From: Nocardia sp.
GTDB lineage: Bacteria; Actinomycetota; Actinomycetes; Mycobacteriales; Mycobacteriaceae
Direction: 5' to 3'
DNA length: 64,000 bases
Assembly: GCF_025465275.1 (NCBI RefSeq)
Contig: NZ_JAODNK010000084.1
Span: 1-64,000 of the forward strand
A program made the position numbers and the translations under genes. Each line of letters opens with the position of its first letter. Positions within the stretch are counted from its first letter, which is position 1. Below are positions 40,997 to 49,435 of the stretch, one piece after another. A model generated the notes under the pieces. That model worked only from the letters and a program-made list of their open reading frames with translations. It was not told the DNA's origin and searched no databases.

Positions 40997-42609
40997 GTGC
41001 TACACCCTTGATCCTCGCCACTGTGTCCGTTCCTGCTCCAAGCATCGAATATCGCGATCTCGCCCCGATGCTCATCGTGTTCGGAGTCGCGGTCGCGGGC
41101 GTACTGGTGGAGGCGTTCGCGCCCAGGCAATCCCGGTACCTGATCCAATTGATCCTCGGGCTCGGCGGCATGGGTGTCGCGCTCGGCGCGGTGATCGGGC
41201 TGCGCGGCACCAATGAGACCGCGGTGGTCGGGGCGGTCGCCATCGACGGGGTGACGCTCTATCTGCAGGGCACCATCCTGGTGGTGTCGATCCTCGGGCT
41301 GCTGTTCATTGCCGAGCGTCGGTCCGATCGGCAGCCGGTGCGCAAGGAGGGGCCGGGCACCTGGAGTCTCACCGCCTCACGCGGGGTGGATGCCTTTGCT
41401 CCGCAGGCGGCGGCCATGCCGGGTAGTTCCGACGAAATCGCCGCTACGCGAGCGGGAGTCGCTACCACCGAGGTTTTCCCGCTCACGCTCTTCGCGGTGG
41501 CCGGGCTCATGCTCTTCCCTGCCTCCAATGATCTGCTGACGATGTTCGTGGCGCTGGAAGTGCTGTCGCTGCCGCTGTACCTGCTGTGCGGACTGGCGCG
41601 GCGGCAGCGGTTGCTGTCGCAGGAAGCGGCGTTGAAGTACTTCCTGCTGGGCGCGTTCTCATCGGCCTTCTTCCTCTACGGAATGGCGTTGCTCTACGGC
41701 TATGCCGGGACGGTGCGGCTGTCCGGGATTGCTGATGCGGTGGCCCGCGACACCAGCTCTTCGCACACGCTGGCGGTGCTGGGTGTGGGCATGCTGGCTG
41801 TCGGGCTGCTCTTCAAGATCGGTGCGGTGCCGTTCCAGTCCTGGGTTCCCGATGTGTACCAGGGCGCCCCGACTCCGATTACCGGATTCATGGCTGCCGC
41901 AACCAAAATCGCGGCTGTCGGTGCCATGTTGCGGGTGCTCTACGTGGCGGTCCCGGGGCTGCGCAACGATTGGCGGCCGGTGCTCGCGGCCATCGCCATT
42001 GCCACCATGGTGGTCGGCGCGGTCTTCGCTATCACTCAGACGGATATGAAGCGCATGCTCGCGTATTCGTCGGTGGCGCATGCCGGTTTCATTCTCACGG
42101 CCCTGGTCGCCGCCAATACGGCGGGCGTCTCCTCGGTGCTGTTCTACCTCGCGGTCTACGGGCTCGGAACTCTCGGCGCCTTCGCCGTCGTGAGCCTGGT
42201 GCGCGACGAAAACGGTGACGAGGCAACGTCTCTCTCGGCCTGGGCGGGGATGGGACGGCGATCCCCGTGGCTCGCGTCCATCTTCTCGCTGTTCCTGCTG
42301 TCCTTCGCCGGAATTCCGCTGACCAGCGGGTTCATCGCCAAGTTCGCGGTCTTCGAAGCCGCATCCTCCGGGGAGGCGGCAACGCTGGTGATCGTCGGTG
42401 TAATCAGCAGTGCCATCGCGGCCTTCTTCTACATCCGCGTGATCGTGCTGATGTTCTTCACCGATGTGCCGACCACCTCGACTACCGTCGTCTCCCCCAC
42501 GCTCACCACCACGGTGATCGCGATGACTGCGGCGTCGACCTTGGTTCTCGGTATCTTCCCGCAGCCGCTGCTGGATCTTGCCAAGAACGCGGCCACCTTC
42601 GCACACTGA
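40993..42609 (+). CDS. nuoN: NADH-quinone oxidoreductase subunit N
   Basis: A 538-residue antiporter-like subunit, last in the operon. The helices around LLTMFVALEVLSLPLYLLCGLAR and LFKIGAVPFQSWVPDVYQGAPTPITGFMAAATKIAAVGAMLRV are diagnostic. An inserted segment around residues 118-155 (RKEGPGTWSL to ATRAGVATTEVF) is polar and longer than in E. coli, as in other actinobacterial NuoN proteins. GTG 40993 overlaps the nuoM stop. A strong terminator follows its stop by 17 bases. Confidence 0.96.
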   Translation: MSATPLILATVSVPAPSIEYRDLAPMLIVFGVAVAGVLVEAFAPRQSRYLIQLILGLGGMGVALGAVIGLRGTNETAVVGAVAIDGVTLYLQGTILVVSILGLLFIAERRSDRQPVRKEGPGTWSLTASRGVDAFAPQAAAMPGSSDEIAATRAGVATTEVFPLTLFAVAGLMLFPASNDLLTMFVALEVLSLPLYLLCGLARRQRLLSQEAALKYFLLGAFSSAFFLYGMALLYGYAGTVRLSGIADAVARDTSSSHTLAVLGVGMLAVGLLFKIGAVPFQSWVPDVYQGAPTPITGFMAAATKIAAVGAMLRVLYVAVPGLRNDWRPVLAAIAIATMVVGAVFAITQTDMKRMLAYSSVAHAGFILTALVAANTAGVSSVLFYLAVYGLGTLGAFAVVSLVRDENGDEATSLSAWAGMGRRSPWLASIFSLFLLSFAGIPLTSGFIAKFAVFEAASSGEAATLVIVGVISSAIAAFFYIRVIVLMFFTDVPTTSTTVVSPTLTTTVIAMTAASTLVLGIFPQPLLDLAKNAATFAH

Positions 42610-42625
42610 TCCGACCGGAACGACG

Positions 42626-42660
42626 AAGGCCCGCTGCGCTTTTCGCGGCGGGCCTTTCGT
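42626..42660 (+). terminator. nuo operon terminator
   Basis: AAGGCCCGC (42626-42634) pairs perfectly with GCGGGCCTT (42648-42656) around a 13-base loop, followed by TCGTTTG. It is a classical intrinsic terminator 17 bases after nuoN and also ends near the convergent hydrolase gene. Confidence 0.88.
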
Positions 42661-42663
42661 TTG

Positions 42664-43542
42664 TCACTGGAATAGGTTGCGCAGCTCGGCGGCGACGAGC
42701 TCCGGCTTTTCGCCGTTCAATGCCGCCGTGTGACCGACGTCGGACAGCGTGACGCGGCGGACGTTCGGCAGCAGCTTCTCCAGGGCGTCTTGGGCGGCCC
42801 GCAGATAGCCGATGCTGTTCTCGCCGCCGATCAGCAGGGTGTCGCAGCGCAATTCGCTGAATTCCTTGTCAGCGATCACACTTTCGACCATTCCCACGTC
42901 GTATCGGACGGTGGGAAGGAGATCGCGCATGGGCGCCTCGTCCTCTTCTCCTTTGTCCAGCCGCAACATCAGCGCCATGATGGGCGTCAGCACGAACCTG
43001 GGGAGTCTGGCGACGCCGCCGATGTCGCCGGTGGCCTTGACAACGGTCACGAATGCCGATGCTGTTCTGCCGTAATTCATTTCGTGCTCGTAGCGACTCA
43101 GCCAGCCCAGTGGTGATTTGCCGTCTGCGGCGGCGAGTGGGGGGTCGTAGAGGGCGAGCTTCGTGATCTCTGGCAGCGCACGGGCCGCGTGCAGGGCGAC
43201 TGTTGCGCCTGCGCTGAGTCCGAACACATTGTGTGTACCGGTGTGCTGCAGCAGGGCGCCGAGGTCGTCGATCTCGGTCTGAATGCCGTAGTCGAGGCCG
43301 AAGGGGCCGCTCATGCCTCGACCTCGGCGGTCAGGGATGTAGACGGTGAAGTCTGCGGACAGGATCTTGGCGAGCGATTCGAACCCTTTCGAGGTCATCA
43401 TTGCGCCGTGCATGAGGACCAGGCCCGGGCCTGTGCCGGTTTGGCGGTAGCCGATTCGGGTACCGCCGGGTGCTTGAATCGAAGCGGTCTCGAAGGTTGC
43501 GGTGGTCGGTTCTTCGGTCTGCAGCGCTGCCGTTTTGCTCAT
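42664..43542 (-). CDS. Alpha/beta hydrolase
   Basis: A 292-residue alpha/beta-hydrolase-fold protein. GPGLVLMHGAMMTS carries the oxyanion-hole region, the nucleophile elbow is VFGLSAGATV (Ser), and the catalytic His is in LSDVGHTAALNG near the end. PDRRGRGMSG is the typical strand-4 turn. The cap (LGWLSRYEHEMNYG and the following helices) gives no clear substrate hint. ATG 43542 is preferred because the conserved start follows at once, though its ribosome site is weak; an upstream ATG at 43593 is possible. It is convergent with nuoN. Confidence 0.85.
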   Translation of the reverse strand: MSKTAALQTEEPTTATFETASIQAPGGTRIGYRQTGTGPGLVLMHGAMMTSKGFESLAKILSADFTVYIPDRRGRGMSGPFGLDYGIQTEIDDLGALLQHTGTHNVFGLSAGATVALHAARALPEITKLALYDPPLAAADGKSPLGWLSRYEHEMNYGRTASAFVTVVKATGDIGGVARLPRFVLTPIMALMLRLDKGEEDEAPMRDLLPTVRYDVGMVESVIADKEFSELRCDTLLIGGENSIGYLRAAQDALEKLLPNVRRVTLSDVGHTAALNGEKPELVAAELRNLFQ

Positions 43543-43792
43543 GAACAGAGTCTGCAGAAGGCCCCTGTCGTCGCGCTTGCGTTGAGCTGTCATGCACAAA
43601 CGGGGCTGACGTCCTCCCCCACCGCAAGCGTCTCTCTCCGGGCGGTCGGTTTGTGCGGCGCATATGACGAACTGCGCCAGCATGAGTTCGTAAGGGGGTC
43701 AGTGTAATTCAAAGCAGCGGTGTCGGATTCTGTTCCATGCCAGCCTGATTGGACATGCAGTGTGTCGACCAAGGAAAGGTTAGGCGGTACTG

Positions 43793-45583
43793 ATGTCACA
43801 GGGAGATTCGACGATCGGAATCACGGCGGAACAGGTCTCGCGGATTGCTAGCGAGGGGGCCTGGGATGCGCACGGCGGGGTTCGGCCGGAAGCGGTGCAA
43901 CTGGCCACGAATCTGGTGGAGGCGCTGCGGAATCGCAGCGGCCGCGGGCTGCTGCCCGGCGAATTGAGTGACGTAGTAGCCCAGGCGCTGAATTTTGTCG
44001 TCCCGACATTTCCGCAGATCCGGACCGAGGAGGGGTTCGCGCTCTCGGCGCATCTGCTACGGCAGGTGGCGACGGGGCCACGACCGCTGGTTGTGGTGCC
44101 TGCCGGGTGGACGCCGGTGGGGTGGCCACTGTTCGAATACGCCTATCTGTCGTTGGCGATCCGGGGTTATCACGTGCTCGCCTATACCCCGCGCGGAATC
44201 GGCTGGACCAAAGCCCCGTACAGCGAGCTGCCGTGGTTCGGCACCTCCGAGGGCAAGGTGAATGTCGCCGGACCGAAGGACTGGTCGGATGGCTCGCGTG
44301 TGCTCGACTTCGCCATTGAAAAGCTCAATCCCAGCGGAATCGCGTTCCTGGGCGAGTCCTATGGCTCCGGGATCGGGCAATTGGTGGCCGCGAACGATAA
44401 TCGGGTCGATGTTGTTGTCGCACTCAGTACGTGGGGGAACCTCGCATCAAGTCTGTACGAGAACGACACTCGTCATCTCAAGGCCGTTGCCGCGCTGCTC
44501 AGCCTGACCGGTGGCGAGCCGGCGGACAAGTTCGATCCGGAGGAGTTGGACATCCTGGCGAAGTTCGCCGAGGGCCGCGATATGGACGATGTCGTCGAAT
44601 GGGGCAACCTCCGTGCGCCGGAGAACTACGCGCAGAGCCCGGACGCCCGTGAGATTCCGACGTTCTACTCCAACACCTGGCACGAGGGCCTGTTCGCGGC
44701 CAATCAGGTGCTCACCACCTTCAACCACCTCCGCGGGCCCAAACGCCTGAACATGTGGATCGGCGATCATGCCGCCCCCGAGGGACCGGGGCTGATCGCA
44801 CCGTCCCTGGCCGGTCCGAATCTGCCTTTGCGCGAGGCATATGCGTGGCTGGATCATTATCTGAAGGGTGAGGAAAACGGTGTCCGCGAGTGGCCGCAGG
44901 TGAGCAATCAGGTGATGTTCACGTACGTCACGAAGTCCGCCTCCGGCAATGGGCAGAACGTCATTGTCGAACACGCGCGGCGGGAGGAATCGGCAACATG
45001 GTCCGAAGTCACCACCAGCACTGAAGTGCTGACCCTTACCGATGCGGATGGCAGCGGTGACGGCGGGCTCGGCGCGGAATCGGTATCCGGCTGGGAGCGG
45101 GGCTTCACGGTCGGCAAGGAGCCCGAGGTCGTCGCCATGGATGCGATCATGACGACCGGACAGGAGGAGTGGGGCGGCAATCCGAAGATCTACCACACCA
45201 ATGAGATCGACCGTGGTCATGCACTGGTGTGGTCGACCTCCGAAGGCGGCGTCGGCCGGCGAATCCGCGGGATCCCGCGGTTGCAGTTGACCGTCGCGAG
45301 CAGTGAGAGGTCGGCGACCGTGGTCGCCTACCTACTCGATGTCGCTCCGGACGGTGACGCGAGAATCATTACGCACGAACCGAATACGCTCACCTTGGAC
45401 GGTCCGGCCACTGTTGCCTGGGACCTGCAGGCGGCTGCCTACGACGTACCGGACGGCCATCGGGTGATGCTTGTCGTGGATGGCCTCGATCCGCTCTACT
45501 CCACGGCCGCCGTGACCGATTCGACGATCACCGTCAGCTCACCCGAGGGCGCACTTTCGCATCTGGAGCTGCCGCTCGGCTGA
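43793..45583 (+). CDS. CocE/NonD-family (S15-like) hydrolase
   Basis: A 596-residue protein with the CocE/NonD layout: an alpha/beta-hydrolase core (about residues 90-370) containing PLVVVPAGWTPVGW, YTPRGIGWTK and the nucleophile motif FLGESYGSGIGQ, plus a C-terminal beta-sandwich (from about 400, ending VSSPEGALSHLELPLG) like the galactose-binding domain of X-Pro dipeptidyl-peptidases. Members hydrolyse esters, amides or X-Pro peptides; the substrate here is unknown. No signal peptide is visible. The 250-bp gap before it (43543-43792) holds the divergent promoters; AAGGAAAGG upstream of ATG 43793 is the best ribosome site. Confidence 0.85.
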   Translation: MSQGDSTIGITAEQVSRIASEGAWDAHGGVRPEAVQLATNLVEALRNRSGRGLLPGELSDVVAQALNFVVPTFPQIRTEEGFALSAHLLRQVATGPRPLVVVPAGWTPVGWPLFEYAYLSLAIRGYHVLAYTPRGIGWTKAPYSELPWFGTSEGKVNVAGPKDWSDGSRVLDFAIEKLNPSGIAFLGESYGSGIGQLVAANDNRVDVVVALSTWGNLASSLYENDTRHLKAVAALLSLTGGEPADKFDPEELDILAKFAEGRDMDDVVEWGNLRAPENYAQSPDAREIPTFYSNTWHEGLFAANQVLTTFNHLRGPKRLNMWIGDHAAPEGPGLIAPSLAGPNLPLREAYAWLDHYLKGEENGVREWPQVSNQVMFTYVTKSASGNGQNVIVEHARREESATWSEVTTSTEVLTLTDADGSGDGGLGAESVSGWERGFTVGKEPEVVAMDAIMTTGQEEWGGNPKIYHTNEIDRGHALVWSTSEGGVGRRIRGIPRLQLTVASSERSATVVAYLLDVAPDGDARIITHEPNTLTLDGPATVAWDLQAAAYDVPDGHRVMLVVDGLDPLYSTAAVTDSTITVSSPEGALSHLELPLG

Positions 45584-45600
45584 CCTGATCGTGCCCGGTA

Positions 45601-45637
45601 GAGGCGGTCCCCCGGTGGCAGACGGCGGGGCCGCCTC
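45601..45637 (+). terminator. Terminator after the CocE-like gene
   Basis: GAGGCGG (45601-45607) pairs with CCGCCTC (45631-45637), with CCCC/GGGG continuing the stem, 18 bp after the stop. GTTCTGCGT follows. Confidence 0.65.
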
Positions 45638-45792
45638 GTTCTGCGTCCCGCCTTCGCCGCGTCGATGGTGGCTTGGACCTCGGAGGCGAACTTCGCGAGT
45701 CCGAGGGTGGCCGAAGTGAGGGCGTGTCGAACGATGAGTTTTCGAGGCGGGGGCCGTCACCATTACTACCGACCGAGAAAGGACGTCGCGAC

Positions 45793-46629
45793 GTGAATGA
45801 GCCCGAGATTCTAATGCAGGGAATCGTGTTCGGCGAGTCTCCGCGCTGGCACGAGGGACAACTCTGGTTCTCCGACTGGGGAGCGAACGAAGTGATCGCG
45901 CTCGGCCCGGACGGCGGCCACGAGGTGATCGTGAAGATTCCGTCGTTTCCGATGTGCATCGACTTTCTGCCCGACGGGCAATTGCTGATCGTGGACTCGG
46001 CGCAGCGACAGCTCCTGCGCCGTGACGCCGACGGGTCACTCGTTCGACATGCCGACCTGTCCGCGGTGTCGGAGAAGCCGTGGAACGACATTGTGGTCGA
46101 TGACCGGGGTTATGCCTACATCAACAGCATCGGATTCAATTTCCCCGCAGACGAATTCGCGCCGGGGTTCGTTGTTCTGGTCACCGCGGAGGGTGTTGTT
46201 CGGCAGGTCGCCGACAACCTCGCCTTCCCGAACGGAATGGCGATCACGCCAGACGGACGGACGCTGATCGTCGCGGAATCCTATGCGGAGCGGTTGACCG
46301 CCTACGACATCGAGCCCGATGGCGGTCTCGGCGATCGCCGGGTGTGGGCGGCAACTCCTGGCGACCATCCTGACGGCATCTGCATCGACGCCGAGAATGC
46401 GGTCTGGTACGCCGATGTGGGCAACCGGCATTGTGTCCGTGTCGAGGAAGGTGGTGCGGTGCTGGCCACCGTCGAGCTCGACCGGGGTGCATTCGCGTGC
46501 GCGCTCAGCCGGGGCGAGAATCCGTATCTGTATGTGGTGGGCCAGAATTGGGGCGGTCCCCAGGCATCGGAACGCACGGGGCAGGTAGTTGCGTTCCCCG
46601 CACCCGCGCCGGGGGCTGGGAAACCCTGA
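45793..46629 (+). CDS. SMP-30/gluconolactonase-like protein
   Basis: A 278-residue six-bladed beta-propeller of the SMP-30/gluconolactonase/LRE family. The metal-site motifs are FGESPRWHEGQLWFSDW (first Glu), KPWNDIVVDDRGYAYINS (Asn-Asp), FPNGMAITPDGRTLIVAES (Asn) and ATPGDHPDGICIDAENAVWYADV (Asp). These are the usual four metal ligands, so lactonase-like hydrolysis is plausible. GTG 45793 follows AAAGGA. The C-terminal QNWGGPQASERTGQVVAF suits family members that hydrolyse sugar or other lactones; no sugar catabolic genes are nearby. Confidence 0.88.
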   Translation: MNEPEILMQGIVFGESPRWHEGQLWFSDWGANEVIALGPDGGHEVIVKIPSFPMCIDFLPDGQLLIVDSAQRQLLRRDADGSLVRHADLSAVSEKPWNDIVVDDRGYAYINSIGFNFPADEFAPGFVVLVTAEGVVRQVADNLAFPNGMAITPDGRTLIVAESYAERLTAYDIEPDGGLGDRRVWAATPGDHPDGICIDAENAVWYADVGNRHCVRVEEGGAVLATVELDRGAFACALSRGENPYLYVVGQNWGGPQASERTGQVVAFPAPAPGAGKP

Positions 46630-46643
46630 TCGGGGCAATTGTC

Positions 46644-46664
46644 CGGGACTCCCAGGAGTTCCCG
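46644..46664 (+). terminator. Hairpin after the SMP-30-like gene
   Basis: CGGGACTCC and GGAGTTCCCG pair with one bulged base over a two-base loop, 14 bp after the stop. No T tract follows. Confidence 0.4.
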
Positions 46665-46731
46665 CGCGCGATGCCGGAGAGTGCCATAGCTTAGATGTAT
46701 ATCCGAGGCGGATTCGCGGAAGGAGGGGCAG

Positions 46732-47052
46732 ATGCGACAGCAACCGGGGGCGATCGGATACCTTCGCCATGACGTGTCTGCCGCGCACCAGCAGTGGGAT
46801 ATCGCCCAAATACAGCATCTCGCAAAACGTTTGGGCTATGACCTCTGCAAAATGCTGGTGTTCGGACCGGAGACGGACCAGCCGATGGAGCAGCTTCGCG
46901 ACGCGGTGTCCCAGCTCGAGGCCGATGCGGTCATCACAGTCGACCTCGAACACTTCGACGGCGATGTGCCCGACGGAATCGTCGACGTGGCCGACGTGAT
47001 CACCGTCAATCCGGAAAACACGTACACCCGCTGGGTCGTCCCGCCGACCTGA
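46732..47052 (+). CDS. Small protein resembling a resolvase N-terminal domain
   Basis: A 106-residue protein with GGAAGGAGG before its ATG. The start AIGYLRHDVS, then QIQHLAKRLGYDL and LRDAVSQLEADAVITVDLEHF, follows the order of the serine-recombinase (resolvase) N-terminal fold, where such proteins read IGYxRVS ... IxxYAxxxGxxL ... LxxLxxGDxxxVxxLDR. The catalytic serine region is altered (LRHDVS) and the DNA-binding C-terminal half is absent, so recombination is unlikely. It may be a domesticated or degraded fragment with another role. No mobile-element ends are visible around it. Confidence 0.55.
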   Translation: MRQQPGAIGYLRHDVSAAHQQWDIAQIQHLAKRLGYDLCKMLVFGPETDQPMEQLRDAVSQLEADAVITVDLEHFDGDVPDGIVDVADVITVNPENTYTRWVVPPT

Positions 47053-47054
47053 CG

Positions 47055-47090
47055 GGCCGCATCTCGTACCTCAGGCGCGCAGATGCGGCC
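47055..47090. terminator. Terminator between convergent genes
   Basis: GGCCGCATCT (47055-47064) and AGATGCGGCC (47081-47090) are perfect 10-bp arms with a 16-base loop, two bases after the stop of the small plus-strand gene and 26 bp from the convergent hydrolase. Confidence 0.75.
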
Positions 47091-47116
47091 GGGCGTTCGA
47101 CCTGGCCGCCGGGTGT

Positions 47117-47944
47117 TCAGTTGTCCCGCAATACTTCTCGCACACGCTTGACGAAGGCTTCCGGGTCCTCCATGAAGCCGCCGTGGCCGCCGGGGAACAG
47201 TTCCGGCTCGATACCCAGTGCCGCACCGAGCTTGCGGGACGTGTGGTCGCAGAACAGATCGGTGGAGGTGTCGCCGATGCCGATAATAAGGTGGGTGGGC
47301 GTCGTGCGCAGGCCGTCGAGGTCGGGCTCCCAGCCTGCGGTGCCCCGGAATTCGTGCTTGTAGAAGAAGGCTTCGGACGCGACGGCCTCGGGATCGCGCG
47401 GATTGGCGAACATCTGCTGCAGGACCGGCTCCGGCATGGACAGTCCGGTGGTGGCGAAGAACTTTCGCACTCCGCCTTCGGCATCACCCGAGCTGTAGGT
47501 GGCAATGGTGTCCTCGGATTCGGCGCGCTGTGCGTCACGATCGTCGAGGAGTTCACGCAGCGGCGGCTCGTGCGCGATCAGGGTGGACATCAGATCGGGA
47601 CGGAGCAGGGCCAGGGCGAGACCGGTGACGGCGCCGCCGCTGGAGCCGATCACAATGGCCGGGCCCGCATCGAGATTGGTGATCAGGCGCGCCAGATCGT
47701 CGGCGCGCAGCTCGGGGGTCGAGTCCTGGTTCGGATCGTTCAGGGTGCTCTTGCCATGGCCGCGCGGGTCCGGGGTCAGCACCGTGTAGTCGGAGGCGAG
47801 CAATTCTGCGGCAGCGACGAACGGCCCCGAATCCATCGGCGCACCGACCAGAGCCAGCAGCGGGCCGCTGCCTCGTACTTCGTAGTAGAGGCGGCCGTCG
47901 GGCACGGTCAGGAAGCCGGTGGTCACGGGGGTGGTCGAGGTCAT
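47117..47944 (-). CDS. Alpha/beta hydrolase
   Basis: A 275-residue alpha/beta hydrolase. TVPDGRLYYEVRGSGPLLALVGAPM precedes the elbow VIGSSGGAVTGLAL with the nucleophile Ser. PDPRGHGKSTL and the catalytic His in FPGGHGGFMEDPEAFV are clear. ATG 47944 has GGGAG five bases upstream; four residues of upstream frame are not needed. It lies 30 bp downstream of the XRE-type regulator on the same strand and is probably in its operon. The hydrolase at 51899 has the same layout (LYYEVRG-GPLL..., SSGA, GGHSGFTDEPGAF), so the two are paralogues. Confidence 0.85.
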   Translation of the reverse strand: MTSTTPVTTGFLTVPDGRLYYEVRGSGPLLALVGAPMDSGPFVAAAELLASDYTVLTPDPRGHGKSTLNDPNQDSTPELRADDLARLITNLDAGPAIVIGSSGGAVTGLALALLRPDLMSTLIAHEPPLRELLDDRDAQRAESEDTIATYSSGDAEGGVRKFFATTGLSMPEPVLQQMFANPRDPEAVASEAFFYKHEFRGTAGWEPDLDGLRTTPTHLIIGIGDTSTDLFCDHTSRKLGAALGIEPELFPGGHGGFMEDPEAFVKRVREVLRDN

Positions 47945-47974
47945 GGTTACTCCCAATGGGCAGGCAGGCGACGC

Positions 47975-48904
47975 TTACACCACTTCAGACGGTACGCCCG
48001 GCCCGGATTCATCGGTGCCTGCCAACTGTTCGGAATCGGTCCTGGGCAATTCGCCCGCCTGCTTCGGCTCGCTGCGGCGATCCGGGGGCACGGCAGCCCA
48101 GGAACCCAGGATGCGCAGCGCCTCGTGACTGGGTGAACCCGCGGGTGCGGTGTAGGTGACCAGGGTCTGACCTGGTGACGAAAGAACTTGCAGCACTTGC
48201 CAATCGAGTGCCAGATCGCCGACCACCGGATGCCGCAGCAATTTGCGGCCACCCGCCATCGTGCGCACGCCGTGTCCGGCCCACCAGCGGCGGAAGTCGA
48301 GGTCGTGGACGGACAGCTCCCCCACCAATTGCATGAGGCGCGGATCGCCGGGTGTGCGGGCGGCCGTCATGCGCAAACGGTCCACGGCTTCCGCCGCGAC
48401 CTGCTCCCAGTTCTTGAACAGGGTGCGCATTCGGGGCTCGAGGAACACCAAGCGGACCAGGGCGCGCTGGTGTGCCGGGATTTCGGCGAAGTCGACGAAC
48501 AGTGCTGCGGCTGCGGCATTCCACGCGAGGATGTCGGTGCGCGGGCCCAGTACCAGTGCGGGAGTGGGCAGGGCGTCGAGGAGATCCCGCATAGCGTTGC
48601 TCACCTCCGGCTCGGAACGGCCGCGCCGAGTGGGCCGCGCCTGCACCAGCATCCGCAGGTACTCGTGTTCCTCGTCCGTCAGCCGCAGTGCTCGCGCTAT
48701 GCCTGCCAGCAGGTTGTCCGAGGCCGCCGAGACCCGGCCCTGTTCGAGACGTGTGTAGTGATCCACGCTCACCGCGGCCAGCAGCGCGACTTCCTCGCGC
48801 CGCAGTCCTTTGACCCGGCGCGGATTCCCGACGGCGGGCAGACCGACATCCTTCGGGGATACGGTCGCGCGTTTGGCCTTCAGGAAGTCGCCGAGCTCAC
48901 TCAC
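47975..48904 (-). CDS. XRE/MmyB-type helix-turn-helix regulator
   Basis: About 309 residues. The N-terminal XRE domain is the actinobacterial MmyB type: ELGDFLKAKRATVSPKDVGLP, RRVKGLRREEVALLAAVSVDHYTRLEQGR. The rest is a PAS-like MmyB ligand-binding domain (ALVLGPRTDILAWNAAAAALF, WWAGHGVRTMAGGRKLLRHPVVGDLAL, QTLVTYTAPAGSPSHEALRILGSW) thought to bind fatty acids or other hydrophobic ligands. The GTG at 48904 gives the family's usual beginning; a longer version from 48985 is possible. It is followed by the hydrolase at 47117 and divergent from the GlcG/HbpS-like gene. Confidence 0.87.
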   Translation of the reverse strand: MSELGDFLKAKRATVSPKDVGLPAVGNPRRVKGLRREEVALLAAVSVDHYTRLEQGRVSAASDNLLAGIARALRLTDEEHEYLRMLVQARPTRRGRSEPEVSNAMRDLLDALPTPALVLGPRTDILAWNAAAAALFVDFAEIPAHQRALVRLVFLEPRMRTLFKNWEQVAAEAVDRLRMTAARTPGDPRLMQLVGELSVHDLDFRRWWAGHGVRTMAGGRKLLRHPVVGDLALDWQVLQVLSSPGQTLVTYTAPAGSPSHEALRILGSWAAVPPDRRSEPKQAGELPRTDSEQLAGTDESGPGVPSEVV

Positions 48905-49023
48905 GCTGACCAGTCTCGCATTTTCCGGCCGCCCGGTTCCTGGGGCTGCCATCCCCCGGAACGCCTGCTCCAGGTACGACACCACCCTGGTTCTCGCCGC
49001 TGCGCACCGCGAATCTCAGTGCC

Positions 49024-49425
49024 ATGACGACATTGACGCTCGACACCGCAGCCCGCCTCGCCGCCGCCGGGCACAAGGCTGCCGAAACCATCGACACTCC
49101 CATGAACATCGCCGTGGTCGACGCGGCCGGGCATCTGCTGCACTTCTCTCGCATGGACGACGCCCTGCTCGGCTCCATCGACATCGCACTGCGAAAAGCC
49201 AAGACCGCCATCCTCTTCCGCATGCCGACCGCTGTCCTCGGAACGCTGTCGCGCCCGGACGGGCCGATCTACGGCATCGAATTGAGCAATGACGGACTGA
49301 TCTCCTTCGGCGGCGGGCTGCCGATCACCGATGCCGACGGACGGGCGATCGGTGCGGTGGGAGTATCGGGCGGCACCGCCGATCAGGACGTGCAGATCGC
49401 ACAGGCCTGCCTCGCGGCGCTGTAG
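49024..49425 (+). CDS. GlcG/HbpS family protein (DUF336)
   Basis: A 133-residue protein of the GlcG/HbpS (DUF336) family. TPMNIAVVDAAGHLLHFSRMDDALLGSIDIALRKAKTA is the family signature, followed by GGGLPITDADGRAIGAVGVSGGTADQDVQIA. HbpS of Streptomyces binds heme and works with a two-component system in iron/redox sensing; here no signal peptide and no sensor genes are seen, so only the fold is inferred. It is divergent from the MmyB-type regulator, whose operator probably lies in the 119-bp gap. Confidence 0.85.
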   Translation: MTTLTLDTAARLAAAGHKAAETIDTPMNIAVVDAAGHLLHFSRMDDALLGSIDIALRKAKTAILFRMPTAVLGTLSRPDGPIYGIELSNDGLISFGGGLPITDADGRAIGAVGVSGGTADQDVQIAQACLAAL

Positions 49426-49435
49426 CCGAAAACTG

